64,000 bases of DNA from Deltaproteobacteria bacterium (GCA_029552245.1 JAKPDW010000084.1:124001-188000), one strand, 5' to 3'; shown: positions 25,082 through 34,139, counted from the stretch's first letter. The notes: generated from the letters alone by a model not told the origin. Program-made: numbers and translations.

Positions 25082-27871
25082 ATGGATTACAAAGAGACCC
25101 TCTGTCTGCCGCGCACGGACTTCCCCATGAAGGCGCAGCTCGTCCAGAAGGAGCCCGAGATCCTCAGGCGATGGGAGGAAGGCGGGATCTACCACAAGAT
25201 CATCGAGGCGTCCCAGGGCAGGAGGAAGTTCATACTGCACGACGGACCGCCGTACGCGAACGGCCACATTCACCTCGGAACGGCGCTCAACAAGATCCTC
25301 AAGGACATCATCGTGAAGTCCCTGTTCATGATGGGCTACGACACGTTCTACCTTCCCGGGTGGGACTGCCACGGGCTGCCCATCGAGCACCAGGTGGAGA
25401 TCTCCCTGGGCGAGAAGATCGCGGGCATGAGCAAGGCGGAGGTGCGCAGGCACTGCCGCGAGTACGCGGAGCGGTTCCTGTCCATCCAGAGGGACGAGTT
25501 CAAGCGCCTGGGCGTCTTCGGGCTCTGGGAAGAGCCGTACGTGACCATGTCGTACGACTACGAGGCGACCATCGTCCGGGAACTGGGCAGGTTCATCGAC
25601 CAGGGCTCGATCTACAGGGCCCGCAAGCCCGTGTACTGGTGTGCGACCTGCCAGACCGCGCTCGCCGAGGCGGAGGTGGAGTACCACGACCAGACCACAC
25701 CCGCCATCTTCGTGCGCTTCAGGTTGACCTCGGACGTGTCCGGCCGCGTGCCCGAGCTCGCGCCCTTCAAGGACGACACCCACGTGGTGATATGGACCAC
25801 CACCCCCTGGACCATCCCCGCGAACCTGGCCGTGGCCTTCCACCCGGACTTCACCTACGCCGCGGTCAGGACGAAACCCTACGGCGTGCTCATCATGGCC
25901 GAGGACCTCGTCCCCTCGTGCATGTCGACCTTCGGCGTCACGGACTACGAGGTCCTGGCCGTCTTCAAGGGCACGGCCATGGAACACCTCAAGGCGCGTC
26001 ACCCGCTCTACGACAGGGAGTCTCTCTTCATCCTGGCCCCATTCGTGACGCTGGACGCCGGTTCGGGCTGCGTGCACATCGCGCCCGGTCACGGCGAGGA
26101 AGACTACGAGATCGGCAAGGCGTACGGCCTCGAGATTTACGCCCCGGTCGACAACGAGGGCAGGTTCACCTCCGAGGTGGAGGGGTTCGAGGGCAGATAC
26201 GTGTTCGAGGCCAACGACGACGTGAACCGGGCCCTGAAAGACAGGGGCGCCCTCCTGCACCTGTCGGACTACGATCACTCGTACCCGTACTGCTGGCGGT
26301 GCAAGAACGCCATCATCTTCCGCTCGACAAACCAGTGGTTCATCTCCCTGGAGCACGCCGACCTCAGGAAGAAGGCGCTGGAAGCGATCACGAAGGTCAG
26401 GTGGATACCCTCCTGGGGAAAGGACCGCATCTACTCCATGATCGAGAACAGGCCTGACTGGTGCATCTCGCGCCAGAGGGCATGGGGGGTCCCGATCCCC
26501 GTGTTCTACTGCCGCAATTGCGGGGAGATCCTCGCGAGCGGCGATGTGGCGAGGCACGTGGCCGAACTCTTCGAGAAGGAGGGTGCGGACGCCTGGTTCG
26601 TGCACCCCGAGAAGGATCTCCTGCCCGAGGGGACGAGGTGCGCGAAGTGCTCGGGGGATGACCTCGCCAAGGAAGAGGATATCGTGGACGTGTGGTTCGA
26701 CTCGGGCGTGAGCTACGCCGCGGTGTGCGAGAAAGACCCGAGGCTCGGGGTGCCGGTTGACATGTACCTCGAGGGTTCGGACCAGCACCGCGGGTGGTTC
26801 CACAGCACCCTGCTCGCCTCCGTGGGGACGCGGGGGGAGGCGCCGTACAGGACGGTCCTCACCCACGGGTTCGTCGTGGACGGCGAGGGCAGGAAGATGT
26901 CGAAGTCGCTCGGCAACACCATAGCCCCCCAGGAGATCATCGACAGGTACGGGGCCGAGATCCTGAGGCTCTGGGTGAGCGCCCAGGACTTCAGGAACGA
27001 CATCCGCATCTCGCAGGAGATCGTCGAGCGCCTGGTGGAGACGTATCGCAGGATCCGCAACACGGCGCGCTTCATGCTCGGCAACCTCTGGGGGTTCGAC
27101 CCGTCCCGCGACATGGTGCCCTACGGCGACATGCTCGAGATGGACCGTTACGCGCTCCACGTCACGCAGGAGCTCATATCGCGGGTGAGAAGGGCGTACG
27201 AGGAGTTCGAGCCCTACGTCATCTACCAGCTCGTGCACAACTTCTGCGTGGTGGACATGAGCGCCTTCTACCTGGACGTCCTCAAGGACCGCCTGTACGT
27301 GTTCAAGAAGGACTCGCTCGCCAGGAGGTCGGCCCAGACGGCCCTCTTCAGGATCGTGAAGGACCTCACGAGGTTGATCGCGCCCATCCTCGCGTTCACC
27401 GCCGAGGAGATCTGGGACCACATCCCCGGCTTCGAGCACAAGGCGGAAAGCGTCCACCTCTCCGACATGCCGGAGCCCGACCCTCACCTGATGGACGACG
27501 GGTTGAAGCAGCGCTGGGAACGCATCCTGGCGCTCAGGCAGGAGGTATCGAAGGTCCTCGAGGGCCTGCGCAAGGACAAGACCATCGGCCACTCGCTGGA
27601 CGCCTGCGTGAAGCTGAGGGCCTCGGGCGAGACCCTGTCCTTCCTTCAGGACGTCCAAGGGCTGCTCGCGGATGTGTTCATCTGCTCCAAGGTCGAGGTG
27701 GAAGAAGGGGAGGGCCCCTGGATCCAGAGCGAGGTCTTGGGCGCTGTCGCCGTCGAGGCGCACAGGGCGCCCGGGGTCAAGTGCCCGCGGTGCTGGCGCT
27801 ATGCAGAGGACATTGGGACAAGCGCCTCGCACCCCGAGATCTGCGGGAGATGCGCCTCGCAGATCGGGTGA
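25082..27871 (+). CDS. ileS: Isoleucyl-tRNA synthetase
   Basis: Class I synthetase charging tRNA-Ile. The HIGH motif is GHIHLG within GPPYANGHIHLGTALNK (about residue 55), the editing domain spans roughly 190-400 (TTTPWTIPANLAV, GSGCVHIAPGHGEEDY), and KMSKS is intact in GRKMSKSLGN (about 605). A C-terminal zinc ribbon CPRCW/CGRC closes the protein. 929 residues is the bacterial type 1 size. The ATG at 25082 has TTGGAGG 5 bases upstream; an earlier in-frame ATG at 25037 lies upstream of the predicted transcript start. Confidence 0.97.
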   Translation: MDYKETLCLPRTDFPMKAQLVQKEPEILRRWEEGGIYHKIIEASQGRRKFILHDGPPYANGHIHLGTALNKILKDIIVKSLFMMGYDTFYLPGWDCHGLPIEHQVEISLGEKIAGMSKAEVRRHCREYAERFLSIQRDEFKRLGVFGLWEEPYVTMSYDYEATIVRELGRFIDQGSIYRARKPVYWCATCQTALAEAEVEYHDQTTPAIFVRFRLTSDVSGRVPELAPFKDDTHVVIWTTTPWTIPANLAVAFHPDFTYAAVRTKPYGVLIMAEDLVPSCMSTFGVTDYEVLAVFKGTAMEHLKARHPLYDRESLFILAPFVTLDAGSGCVHIAPGHGEEDYEIGKAYGLEIYAPVDNEGRFTSEVEGFEGRYVFEANDDVNRALKDRGALLHLSDYDHSYPYCWRCKNAIIFRSTNQWFISLEHADLRKKALEAITKVRWIPSWGKDRIYSMIENRPDWCISRQRAWGVPIPVFYCRNCGEILASGDVARHVAELFEKEGADAWFVHPEKDLLPEGTRCAKCSGDDLAKEEDIVDVWFDSGVSYAAVCEKDPRLGVPVDMYLEGSDQHRGWFHSTLLASVGTRGEAPYRTVLTHGFVVDGEGRKMSKSLGNTIAPQEIIDRYGAEILRLWVSAQDFRNDIRISQEIVERLVETYRRIRNTARFMLGNLWGFDPSRDMVPYGDMLEMDRYALHVTQELISRVRRAYEEFEPYVIYQLVHNFCVVDMSAFYLDVLKDRLYVFKKDSLARRSAQTALFRIVKDLTRLIAPILAFTAEEIWDHIPGFEHKAESVHLSDMPEPDPHLMDDGLKQRWERILALRQEVSKVLEGLRKDKTIGHSLDACVKLRASGETLSFLQDVQGLLADVFICSKVEVEEGEGPWIQSEVLGAVAVEAHRAPGVKCPRCWRYAEDIGTSASHPEICGRCASQIG

Positions 27872-28211
27872 CCAGGAAAGAGACGCCGGGCTCGATGGGC
27901 ACCCGCAAACGCCCCCGGGGGGACGGGGCCCCAGGTCCCCGGCCTGAAACGAGATGGCGGAGACGGGATCTTCCGGCCCTCGTCGTGTCCTCTCCCGCCT
28001 CGGCGCGCTCCTCGGTACCTCAGGGATCCCGGGTGCACGTGGAGGGGAGGTTCGCATCCCGAACGCAGGGGTTCGACCCGTCCCGGCCCCTCGGCGGGCC
28101 GGTTTCTCAGCGCCCTGACAAGAGACGTGTCCCGCTGCCCGTGGGAGGTTCGGGACCTGACACAAGACCAGCCGGTGCACACAGGCCGGCGCGTTCGGGA
28201 GGTGCACTCTC
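27872..28211. other. Intergenic gap, no gene seen
   Basis: 340 bases between ileS and the UbiA gene, same strand. It contains an 18-base exact match to an ileS segment (28068-28085 against 27091-27108), possibly by chance. Nothing else is supported. Confidence 0.4.
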
Positions 28212-29102
28212 ATGAGCCTGTATACAGACTGGTTCCTGGCCAGCAGACCGTGGTCTTTCACCATGACCGCCATCTCGGTGGGCGTCGGGGCGGCCGTGGG
28301 GGCGATCGACGGGCCCTTCTCGTGGCCGCTCTTTCTGGCCACGCTCGCAGGCGCGGTCTGCATGCACGCCTCTGCAAACCTGTTCAACGACTACTTCGAC
28401 GTAAAGTACGGGGTGGACACCGCCGAGGCGGCAACGGCCAAGTACCGCCCCCACCCCCTCGTCCAGGGCGCGATCAGCCCCCGCCAGGTCTTCGTTGCGG
28501 CAGCCTCCCTCCTCGGCCTCGGGGCGGCCGTAGGCGTCGCGCTCGCCCTCCACGCGGGCTGGACGGTGATCTGGATAGGTCTCGCAGGGGCGCTCGCGGC
28601 CGTCGGCTACACGGCCCCGCCCTTGAAGTACAAGTACCTCGCCCTGGGCGAGGTGTCGGTGTTCCTCATGTGGGGTCCTCTCATGGTCGAGGGGGCCTAC
28701 GTCGTGCAGCGGGGCCATGCGAGCCTGCAGGCGCTCCTCGTGTCCGTTCCCTTCGGGATCCTCGTGGCGCTCGTCTTGCTCGCGAACAATATCAGGGACA
28801 TCAACCACGACAGGGGCCGGGGGGTGAAGACGCTTGCCAACGTCCTGGGCGGCCGGTCGAGCCTGGTGCTGTACGCAGGGCTCATGGTCGCGGCCTTTTG
28901 CTGCATCCCCCTGTTCGTCCTCACGGAAACCCTTCCCGTGTGGGGTTTCGTCACATTCTTGAGCCTGCCGGTCGCTGTCGGCCTCCTGCGCCTGATGGCG
29001 ACGGAGGTGCCCGAGGACGCGGACGCCCGGACCGCGAAGCTGGACACCGCCTTCGGTGTGCTGCTGCTCGCCTCGCTCGTCATCCAGAGGTTCTTCGGAT
29101 GA
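28212..29102 (+). CDS. menA: UbiA-family prenyltransferase, MenA-like
   Basis: A 296-residue intramembrane prenyltransferase with about eight helices. Both Asp-rich magnesium motifs are present: NDYFDVKYGVD (residues about 57-67) and NIRDINHDRGRG (about 195-206). NDYFDxxxGVD is typical of MenA, which prenylates 1,4-dihydroxy-2-naphthoate for menaquinone; other UbiA branches cannot be excluded without the rest of the pathway. YTAPPLKYKYLALGE is also MenA-like. The ATG has GGAGGTG upstream. Its stop overlaps the next gene's ATG. Confidence 0.82.
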   Translation: MSLYTDWFLASRPWSFTMTAISVGVGAAVGAIDGPFSWPLFLATLAGAVCMHASANLFNDYFDVKYGVDTAEAATAKYRPHPLVQGAISPRQVFVAAASLLGLGAAVGVALALHAGWTVIWIGLAGALAAVGYTAPPLKYKYLALGEVSVFLMWGPLMVEGAYVVQRGHASLQALLVSVPFGILVALVLLANNIRDINHDRGRGVKTLANVLGGRSSLVLYAGLMVAAFCCIPLFVLTETLPVWGFVTFLSLPVAVGLLRLMATEVPEDADARTAKLDTAFGVLLLASLVIQRFFG

Positions 29103-29728
29103 GGACAAGTGCCGACAAACCCCCGGTACACGAAGTGTCGGGCGCGGCCCTGGCGTTCTTCCTCTGGTTCGTGACCTTCTACCTGGGCGGGCCGAACTTC
29201 TGGCTGAAGATAACGCTCTCGTCCCTGGCTCTCGCGGTCTATGCATCCTGGAGGGGTGCGCTCGAGCAGAACGTCCTCTCCTTCGACCTGAAGGCGATCG
29301 GCCAGGGCGTCGTCGCGGCCGCAGCGCTGTACGCGATCTTCTGGGCGGGGGGGGAGATCTCCTCGTTCGTCCTGCCCTTCGCCGGGTCACAGATCGCGGA
29401 CATCTACGGCAAGGGGCCAGGCTTTCCGAGGCCCGTGGTCTTCTTCCTCCTCCTCGTGGTGACCGGGCCCTGCGAGGAGCTGTTCTGGCGGGGGTTCCTG
29501 CAGAAGGGGCTCATGGACAGGTACGGGAGATGGGCCGGGTTCGTGCTCACGACGGCCGTCTACTCCCTGGTCCACCTCTGGTCGTTCAACTTCATGCTCG
29601 TCTGCGCGGCCCTCGTGGCCGGCGCCTTCTGGGGTTTCCTCTACATGAGGCTCGGCAGGCTCGATGTGGTGATCGTCTCCCACGCCCTCTGGAGCTCGGT
29701 GATCTTCGCGGTCTTTCCCGTGGCCTGA
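29099..29728 (+). CDS. CPBP-family intramembrane glutamic protease
   Basis: A 209-residue membrane protein of the CAAX protease/bacteriocin-processing (Abi) family. The catalytic EExxxR motif is EELFWRGF near residue 123, with conserved His in SLVHLW (about 158) and SHALW (about 198). The fold is 6-7 helices. Substrates of bacterial members are mostly unknown. It is translationally coupled to the UbiA gene through ATGA. The mrtX-type subfamily that accompanies prenyl or sorting systems is possible but not provable here. Confidence 0.88.
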   Translation: MRTSADKPPVHEVSGAALAFFLWFVTFYLGGPNFWLKITLSSLALAVYASWRGALEQNVLSFDLKAIGQGVVAAAALYAIFWAGGEISSFVLPFAGSQIADIYGKGPGFPRPVVFFLLLVVTGPCEELFWRGFLQKGLMDRYGRWAGFVLTTAVYSLVHLWSFNFMLVCAALVAGAFWGFLYMRLGRLDVVIVSHALWSSVIFAVFPVA

Positions 29729-29773
29729 AGCGGGAAAGACGCCCATGCGGCCGCCCTGCGGCGACGAGCCGAA

Positions 29774-29790
29774 GGCCGCCTGTCGCGGCC
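29774..29790. terminator. Hairpin in a convergent gap
   Basis: GGCCGC, loop CTGTC, GCGGCC, between the CPBP gene and the convergent NYN gene. It has no U-tract on either side. Confidence 0.35.
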
Positions 29791-29807
29791 TGCGCGGGCC
29801 TGGTGCC

Positions 29808-30635
29808 TCACTCGTCGTGGATCACGTTCTTGATGATGTAACTCCCCGACTTCTCGTCCAGTTCGAGCTCGAGCAGCCCCCTGTCCCTCGCCTCCTCCAG
29901 CAGCCTGCTGAAGGACCTGAACCCGTAGTAGCTCTCGTTGAAACCGGGCATGCGGCGCCTGAGGGCCTGCTTGACCATGGACCCCCAGAGCTTGTCCTCT
30001 TCGCCGCGCTCGTCGAACAGGGCTTCCACGGTCTCGACCACGAGGTCGATCGCCTTCTGCCTCTTGTCTTCCTCGCCGTTCTCTCTGTGTTCGGCCTTTG
30101 TCTGCGCCGCAGCCTGCCTGGATGCCTGCTTCCTGGTCTTCTTCCTCTTGGCCTCGCTCTCGCGGACGAGGTCATCGTAGAAGATGAACTCGTCGCAGTT
30201 CGCGATGAGGAGCTCGGATGACGAGTTCTTCACGCCGACGCCGATGACGATCTTGTTGTTCTCCCTCAGCTTGCTCACCAGGGGGGAGAAGTCCGAATCC
30301 CCGCTGATGATGACGAAGGTGTCCACGTGGGACTTCGTGTAGCAGAGGTCCAGCGCGTCCACGACGAGCCTGATGTCTGCCGAGTTCTTGCCCGACTGCC
30401 TGAGGTGCGGGATCTCGATGAGCTCGAAGGACGCCTCGTGCATGACCGGCTTGTAGTCGCGGTACCTTTCCCAGTCGCAGTACGCCTTCTTGACGATGAT
30501 GCTGCCCTTGAGCAGCAGTCGATCGAGCACCTTCTTCATGTCGAACTGGGCGTACTTGGCGTCCCTCACGCCCAGGGCTATGTTCTCGAAATCGCAAAAC
30601 AGCGCCATGTTCAGTGTCTTTTCCTGTACGGCCAT
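29808..30635 (-). CDS. NYN (LabA-like) RNase-fold protein with LOTUS/OST-HTH domain
   Basis: A 275-residue two-domain protein. The N-terminal NYN/PIN-like domain (about 8-155) has the acidic catalytic set: ALFCDFENIAL (Asp 15), SADIRLVVDALDL (about 86) and VIISGDSDFSPLV (about 110). A charged linker with many Lys/Arg/Gln (155-190) leads to a C-terminal OST-HTH/LOTUS-type winged helix (about 195-270, ending GSYIIKN), which in other proteins binds RNA. It is probably an RNA-processing nuclease; the target is unknown. The start is preceded by GAGGGATGG. Confidence 0.9.
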   Translation of the reverse strand: MAVQEKTLNMALFCDFENIALGVRDAKYAQFDMKKVLDRLLLKGSIIVKKAYCDWERYRDYKPVMHEASFELIEIPHLRQSGKNSADIRLVVDALDLCYTKSHVDTFVIISGDSDFSPLVSKLRENNKIVIGVGVKNSSSELLIANCDEFIFYDDLVRESEAKRKKTRKQASRQAAAQTKAEHRENGEEDKRQKAIDLVVETVEALFDERGEEDKLWGSMVKQALRRRMPGFNESYYGFRSFSRLLEEARDRGLLELELDEKSGSYIIKNVIHDE

Positions 30636-31163
30636 GAACCATCCCTCGCGTTTTTTTCAGGGTACCGGCAACGCTCCCGGCCGCCGCCCGGGGTGCACGT
30701 CCCGGTGCGCTCCCACACGGGCTTGACGGGTCCCGCCCGTATCCACACAGGTGCCGAAGCCATGCGCCGACTTCTCAGCTTTCCTCGTGTGGCAAGACTT
30801 GGCGGCCTTCACCATTCATCCGTTCTTTCACCCGTCCTGTCAAGGAGATCTGTTGCCAAGGCGCGCAGGCGACCTGGGATGGACAGGCCCCGAGGGCGGT
30901 GGGAAGGGGTGCCCGCAAACCGGGCGCCGCCAGAGGTGGGGAACGTTCAGGTATGGCCTGCCTGTACAGGCCATGGACTTCTTTCGATCTGCAAACGGGG
31001 AGTCGCCTGAGGGGGGAACGTTCAGGACAGTCAGGGCTGCGCTGGTGTGCGAACGGGCGCCTGCACACCGTGCGTCGCCCGAGGCCCGCGGGGTCCGCCG
31101 AATCCTCCCCCGACGGCCCGATGCCGAAGGGTCGGGCATGGCCGCGCCATGACGGACGGCGGG
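30636..31163. other. Intergenic gap with direct repeats
   Basis: Holds two copies of a 36-base repeat (30915-30951 and 30991-31026) and perhaps a third, degenerate one near 31050. No gene is supported. Confidence 0.45.
30915..31026. repeat. Tandem-spaced direct repeats, dispersed repeat copies 2 and 3
   Basis: Two related blocks start GCAAAC and end GGGGAACGTTCAGG, offset 76 (30915-30951 and 30991-31026). The second contains GGGGAGTCGCCTGAGGGGGG (from 30997), matching 13028-13049 at 21 of 22 bases counting the AA that follows in both. This identifies a dispersed intergenic repeat rather than a simple local duplication. Confidence 0.6.
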
Positions 31164-32711
31164 TCACGCCCCTTTCCGGAGATCCTGCCTGCGTCTCTCC
31201 ATGAGGAAGAATGGCGCGTGGTTCGAGGTGAACACGGGAGGCGAGTTTCTCAGGATCTTGCCCACGGCCTCGTTCCTCCTGAACTCCCTGTCGAGGAACC
31301 GCCTCACGCGCCTCCTATCCCACCCCTTGGGGTGGACGAACCCAGTGTACAGGGAAAGATCGCCCTCGAAGAAGTCGTACGTCTCGAGCTCGAGGGCCTC
31401 CCTCGAGCCGCGCGGGAGGTTGAATATGGAGAGGTTGAGGAAGTCTATGAGGTGTGCGTGCGCCTCGATGAAGGCGAGGGTTTTCCGCGCGGAGTCCTCG
31501 TCTTCCTGGGGCGTGCCGAACAGGAGGTACACGTAGGTGCCGATGCCCGACTCCTTCAGGGCCACCAGCGAGCGTGCGGCGGTCTGGAGGGAGATCCCCT
31601 TGTCCAGGGAATCGAGCACGTCCTGGTCGCCTGACTCCAGGCCGAGCTGGAGCATGACGCAGCCCGAGCGCGACAGGGCCCTGCAGAAGTCGGCATCCGC
31701 GAGGTGCGGGGTGAACCGCGCGAAACCGTACCAGGAGAACGTCCGCCCTGAGCGGGCGACGTGCTCGAGCAGGGAAGGGCTCATGGCGTTGTCGGTGAAG
31801 TGGACAAGCGGCGTTTCCCTGCCGCGAGCCAGGACGTCGACCTGTCCCAGTACCTCTTGAGGCGCGTTCGGCCTGTACCGATGCCCTTCGGCCCGTTCCG
31901 GGCAGAACGAGCACCTGTTCCAGTAGCATCCCGTCGAACAGCTCACGGGGATGACCGGGCGGGGCGAGAGGTTCGCTTCGTCGTTGAACGGGCTGAAGTC
32001 GTACCTCAGCGGCACTGACCCCTTCCCGAGACCCGCGAGCTCGAGGAGTCGCGCCTCGCCCGGCCCCTCGACCACCTCGTCGACCAGCCCCGAGAAGGCG
32101 CTGGCCGTACCTGGCCCTCGTGCCCACGAGGTGACCAGGGACCCGCCGAGCACGATCCTTAAGCCGGGCGCGTGGCGTCTCACGATGCCGATGGATGCGA
32201 AGGCGCACAGGGCCTGGCTCAAGAACGACAGGGACACGCCGAAGACATCCGGCTTCACCTCGTCGAGCGCATGCAGGATCCGCTCCTCGAGGAAGGGATA
32301 AAAGACGTTCTCCTCGGGATGGTCTGCGGCATGGACGAGGTCGCTGCTCCTCAAGGGGGACAGGGCGTCGTGCCTCAGATCGGCGAGGCCGACCGTATAC
32401 CCGGCCCGCCGACCGGCCAGTTCGAGGACGTGATCGATGTCCAAGACCGTCTTTATGTACCTGCCGATGCTCCCGAAGGCGCCCCCGTTTCTCATCAGGC
32501 CCAGGTTCTTCCCGAGGCCTGCGAGTGCGCGGGCCGAACGGGCGCCGCACGGGGAAGGCGCCCTGCGCATGAGCCAGAGGAGACCCTCCGCGTTGGCGTC
32601 TATCACCTTGCACCGGATCCCTTCGCCCCTGAGTGTCCCGACGATCCTGGCGAGCCCGGGAGGGGGCTCGCATGGTTTCACCACCGGCGGGTTCAGGAAC
32701 AGGAAGGTCAT
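31164..32711 (-). CDS. B12-binding-type radical SAM protein
   Basis: A 515-residue protein with an N-terminal B12-binding-like region (MTFLFLNPPVVKPCEPP, then DVFGVSLSFLS) and a radical SAM core. The cluster motif is GCYWNRCSFC, i.e. CX4CX2C rather than the usual CX3CX2C. Later motifs LQLGLESGDQDVLDSLDKG and YLLFGTPQEDEDSARKTLAFI are typical of the B12-dependent SAM group, which includes methylases and ring-forming enzymes. No substrate clue exists: the gene stands alone. The ATG at 32711 is preferred to a TTG 36 bases earlier; neither has a clear ribosome site. Confidence 0.82.
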   Translation of the reverse strand: MTFLFLNPPVVKPCEPPPGLARIVGTLRGEGIRCKVIDANAEGLLWLMRRAPSPCGARSARALAGLGKNLGLMRNGGAFGSIGRYIKTVLDIDHVLELAGRRAGYTVGLADLRHDALSPLRSSDLVHAADHPEENVFYPFLEERILHALDEVKPDVFGVSLSFLSQALCAFASIGIVRRHAPGLRIVLGGSLVTSWARGPGTASAFSGLVDEVVEGPGEARLLELAGLGKGSVPLRYDFSPFNDEANLSPRPVIPVSCSTGCYWNRCSFCPERAEGHRYRPNAPQEVLGQVDVLARGRETPLVHFTDNAMSPSLLEHVARSGRTFSWYGFARFTPHLADADFCRALSRSGCVMLQLGLESGDQDVLDSLDKGISLQTAARSLVALKESGIGTYVYLLFGTPQEDEDSARKTLAFIEAHAHLIDFLNLSIFNLPRGSREALELETYDFFEGDLSLYTGFVHPKGWDRRRVRRFLDREFRRNEAVGKILRNSPPVFTSNHAPFFLMERRRQDLRKGA

Positions 32712-32944
32712 GGGGGAGCTTGAATCAGGAGCCTGGGGGAAAGTCAAGAAGAAGGAAGATGCCCCCGGCCGCAGGGCTTCTCTGGCCCTGTGCGGCTGCG
32801 AGCCCCGGCCCGCGGGACGGACGCATCGATGGTGCGTGCATTGACCCCAGCGTGCCCCGGGAGTTCAGAGGGACCTGGGTGCCGCCGGGCATCTCCAGGG
32901 TTCTCTCTCAGGCATGACGCAACCGTGGCGGGGTCATGGAAAAG

Positions 32945-33021
32945 TGGCGGGAGCGACGGGACTCGAACCCGCGACCTCCGGCGTGACAGGCCGGCGTTAT
33001 TACCGACTTAACTACGCCCCC
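32945..33021 (-). tRNA. tRNA-Asp (anticodon GTC)
   Basis: 77 bases fold as a full cloverleaf on the minus strand: acceptor GGGGGCG/CGCTCCC, D-stem GTTA/TAAC, anticodon stem CCGGC/GCCGG with loop CTGTCAC, T-arm GCGGG-TTCGAGT-CCCGT, discriminator G and an encoded CCA. The anticodon GTC reads Asp codons. Confidence 0.97.
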
Positions 33022-33076
33022 GCACCGTCTGGTTCTTCCGCCCGAGCGCCTCAAGGGCGAGGCCTTTCCTCTCTAT

Positions 33077-33104
33077 ATAATATGCCACGCCTCGGCGAAC
33101 ACAA
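33077..33104 (-). promoter_or_regulatory. Promoter of tRNA-Asp
   Basis: Minus-strand TTGTGT (33104-33099), 16 bases, TATTAT (33082-33077), about 55 bases before the tRNA 5' end, in a notably AT-rich patch. Confidence 0.5.
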
Positions 33105-33135
33105 GGGCGACATAGCTATACACGCACCTTCGTGC

Positions 33136-33241
33136 CCTTGGCAAGGGGGATGTCGCCCTCCTCGATCACCCCGTCACCGACTCCCCGCGACCTGAGTCCT
33201 TCACTCGCCTTGTCAAGGGGATGTCGCCTTCCTCGATCACC
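33136..33241. repeat. Duplicated 3' end of the ferredoxin-like gene
   Basis: 33136-33170 repeats 33207-33241 (offset 71). The second block lies in the coding sequence (VIEEGDIPL on the minus strand); the first runs past the stop, where the minus strand reads VIEEGDIPLAKGTKVRV then stop in another frame. This is a tandem duplication with a frame change at the gene's end. Confidence 0.75.
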
Positions 33242-34023
33242 TCCCCCGTGCGTCCTATCACCATGCGGCGCATGGGGACGGACGTGCCCGAGAGCTCTGC
33301 AGCCCTTACGGCGATGCGCTCGAGCCCCCCGCAGCAGGGCACCTCCATGCGCACCACGGTGAGGCTCGAGGGCGGTGAGGTCCTGAGGATCTCCGAGAGC
33401 CTCACCGCATGCCGGTCGGCGTCGTCCAGCTTCGGGCAGGCCATGGCCACGGTCCTGCCGCTCAGGATCCGGGTGTGGAGGTCGTACAGGGCAGCGGCCG
33501 AACAGTCGGCGATGAGGACCATGTGCGAACCCCTGAGAAAGGGTGCCGACGGGTTCAAGAGGGCCAGCTTCACCGGCCAGTGCGCCAGGTGGGAACGATG
33601 CGCACCCGCATGTTCACGGGCAAGCGCGCCCGGCTGAAGGGTCACGGCCGTGGATGAAGGGCAGCCGCACGCAAGGACGCCCGGACGGGCTTCGTCGAGG
33701 TGTTCCCGACGCCGCTCGCTGACCGGCTGGATCCCATCGGTCGGCGACATCTGCGGGCGTCGAGCAGCATCGCCGTGCACCGGGCCTCCCGGTGTCCTGG
33801 CAGCCTCCCTGTCGAACGCCTCCGACTCCCTCACCACGATCCTGAGGGCGCCTCTCGGGCATTCACCGATACAGGCGCCGAGACCGTCGCACAGAAACTC
33901 ACCCGTGAGCCTCGCCTTGCCGTCGACGATCTCGAGTGCGCCCTCGGCGCAGGAGATCACGCACCTGCCGCACCCGTCGCATTTCTCCCGGTCTATCTCC
34001 ACGATGGGTCTGTTGATCTTCAT
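33166..34023 (-). CDS. Ferredoxin-like protein with two [4Fe-4S] motifs
   Basis: A 285-residue protein. The N-terminus has two cluster motifs, CDGCGRCVISC (residues about 15-25) and CDGLGACIGEC (about 45-55), then a low-complexity linker (about 70-130) and a C-terminal domain with CGC, ADCS, CPKLDD and PCCGGL cysteine sites (about 115-245) that may hold another metal. This layout is common in anaerobes next to a Crp/Fnr gene and is thought to be redox-linked, with no proven function. The ATG has GGGAGGG upstream. It is divergent from the regulator with a shared operator; its C-terminus shows a recent tandem duplication. Confidence 0.85.
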   Translation of the reverse strand: MKINRPIVEIDREKCDGCGRCVISCAEGALEIVDGKARLTGEFLCDGLGACIGECPRGALRIVVRESEAFDREAARTPGGPVHGDAARRPQMSPTDGIQPVSERRREHLDEARPGVLACGCPSSTAVTLQPGALAREHAGAHRSHLAHWPVKLALLNPSAPFLRGSHMVLIADCSAAALYDLHTRILSGRTVAMACPKLDDADRHAVRLSEILRTSPPSSLTVVRMEVPCCGGLERIAVRAAELSGTSVPMRRMVIGRTGEVIEEGDIPLTRRVKDSGRGESVTG

Positions 34024-34078
34024 GCATCCCTCCCGGTTCGTTCATTTGCATCATGGATACCACGTACGCGCGCGGCGT

Positions 34079-34096
34079 CCTTGACGTGAGTCAAGG
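34079..34096. promoter_or_regulatory. Crp/Fnr-type operator between divergent genes
   Basis: Perfect dyad CCTTGACGTGAGTCAAGG: TTGAC-N4-GTCAA. Its centre is 40-41 bases upstream of the start point predicted for the ferredoxin-like gene from minus-strand TATCCA (34059-34054), the class II activator position. It also lies 53 bases before the regulator ATG at 34140, so autoregulation is likely. Confidence 0.75.
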
Positions 34097-34139
34097 GGAA
34101 GCGCTTGCAAGGACCAGAAAGAACCCCTACCATTGCGTC

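Noticed and set aside
27091-28085. 18-base exact match between ileS (27091-27108) and the gap at 28068-28085
   Set aside because: Short and GC-rich; could arise by chance, and no flanking repeat supports duplication. Kept only as a note.
28068-28085. tRNA T-arm-like GGGTTCGACCC
   Set aside because: No acceptor, D or anticodon arms can be formed around it.
24890-28387. 1165-codon minus-strand frame
   Set aside because: Lies opposite ileS, whose motifs are intact along its whole length; no independent domain or ribosome site.
30915-31080. CRISPR-like array
   Set aside because: Only two or three diverged repeats with unequal spacing and no cas genes.
34053-34139. Upstream start for the Crp/Fnr gene
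   Set aside because: The extra 29 codons run through a perfect regulator dyad and lack family similarity.
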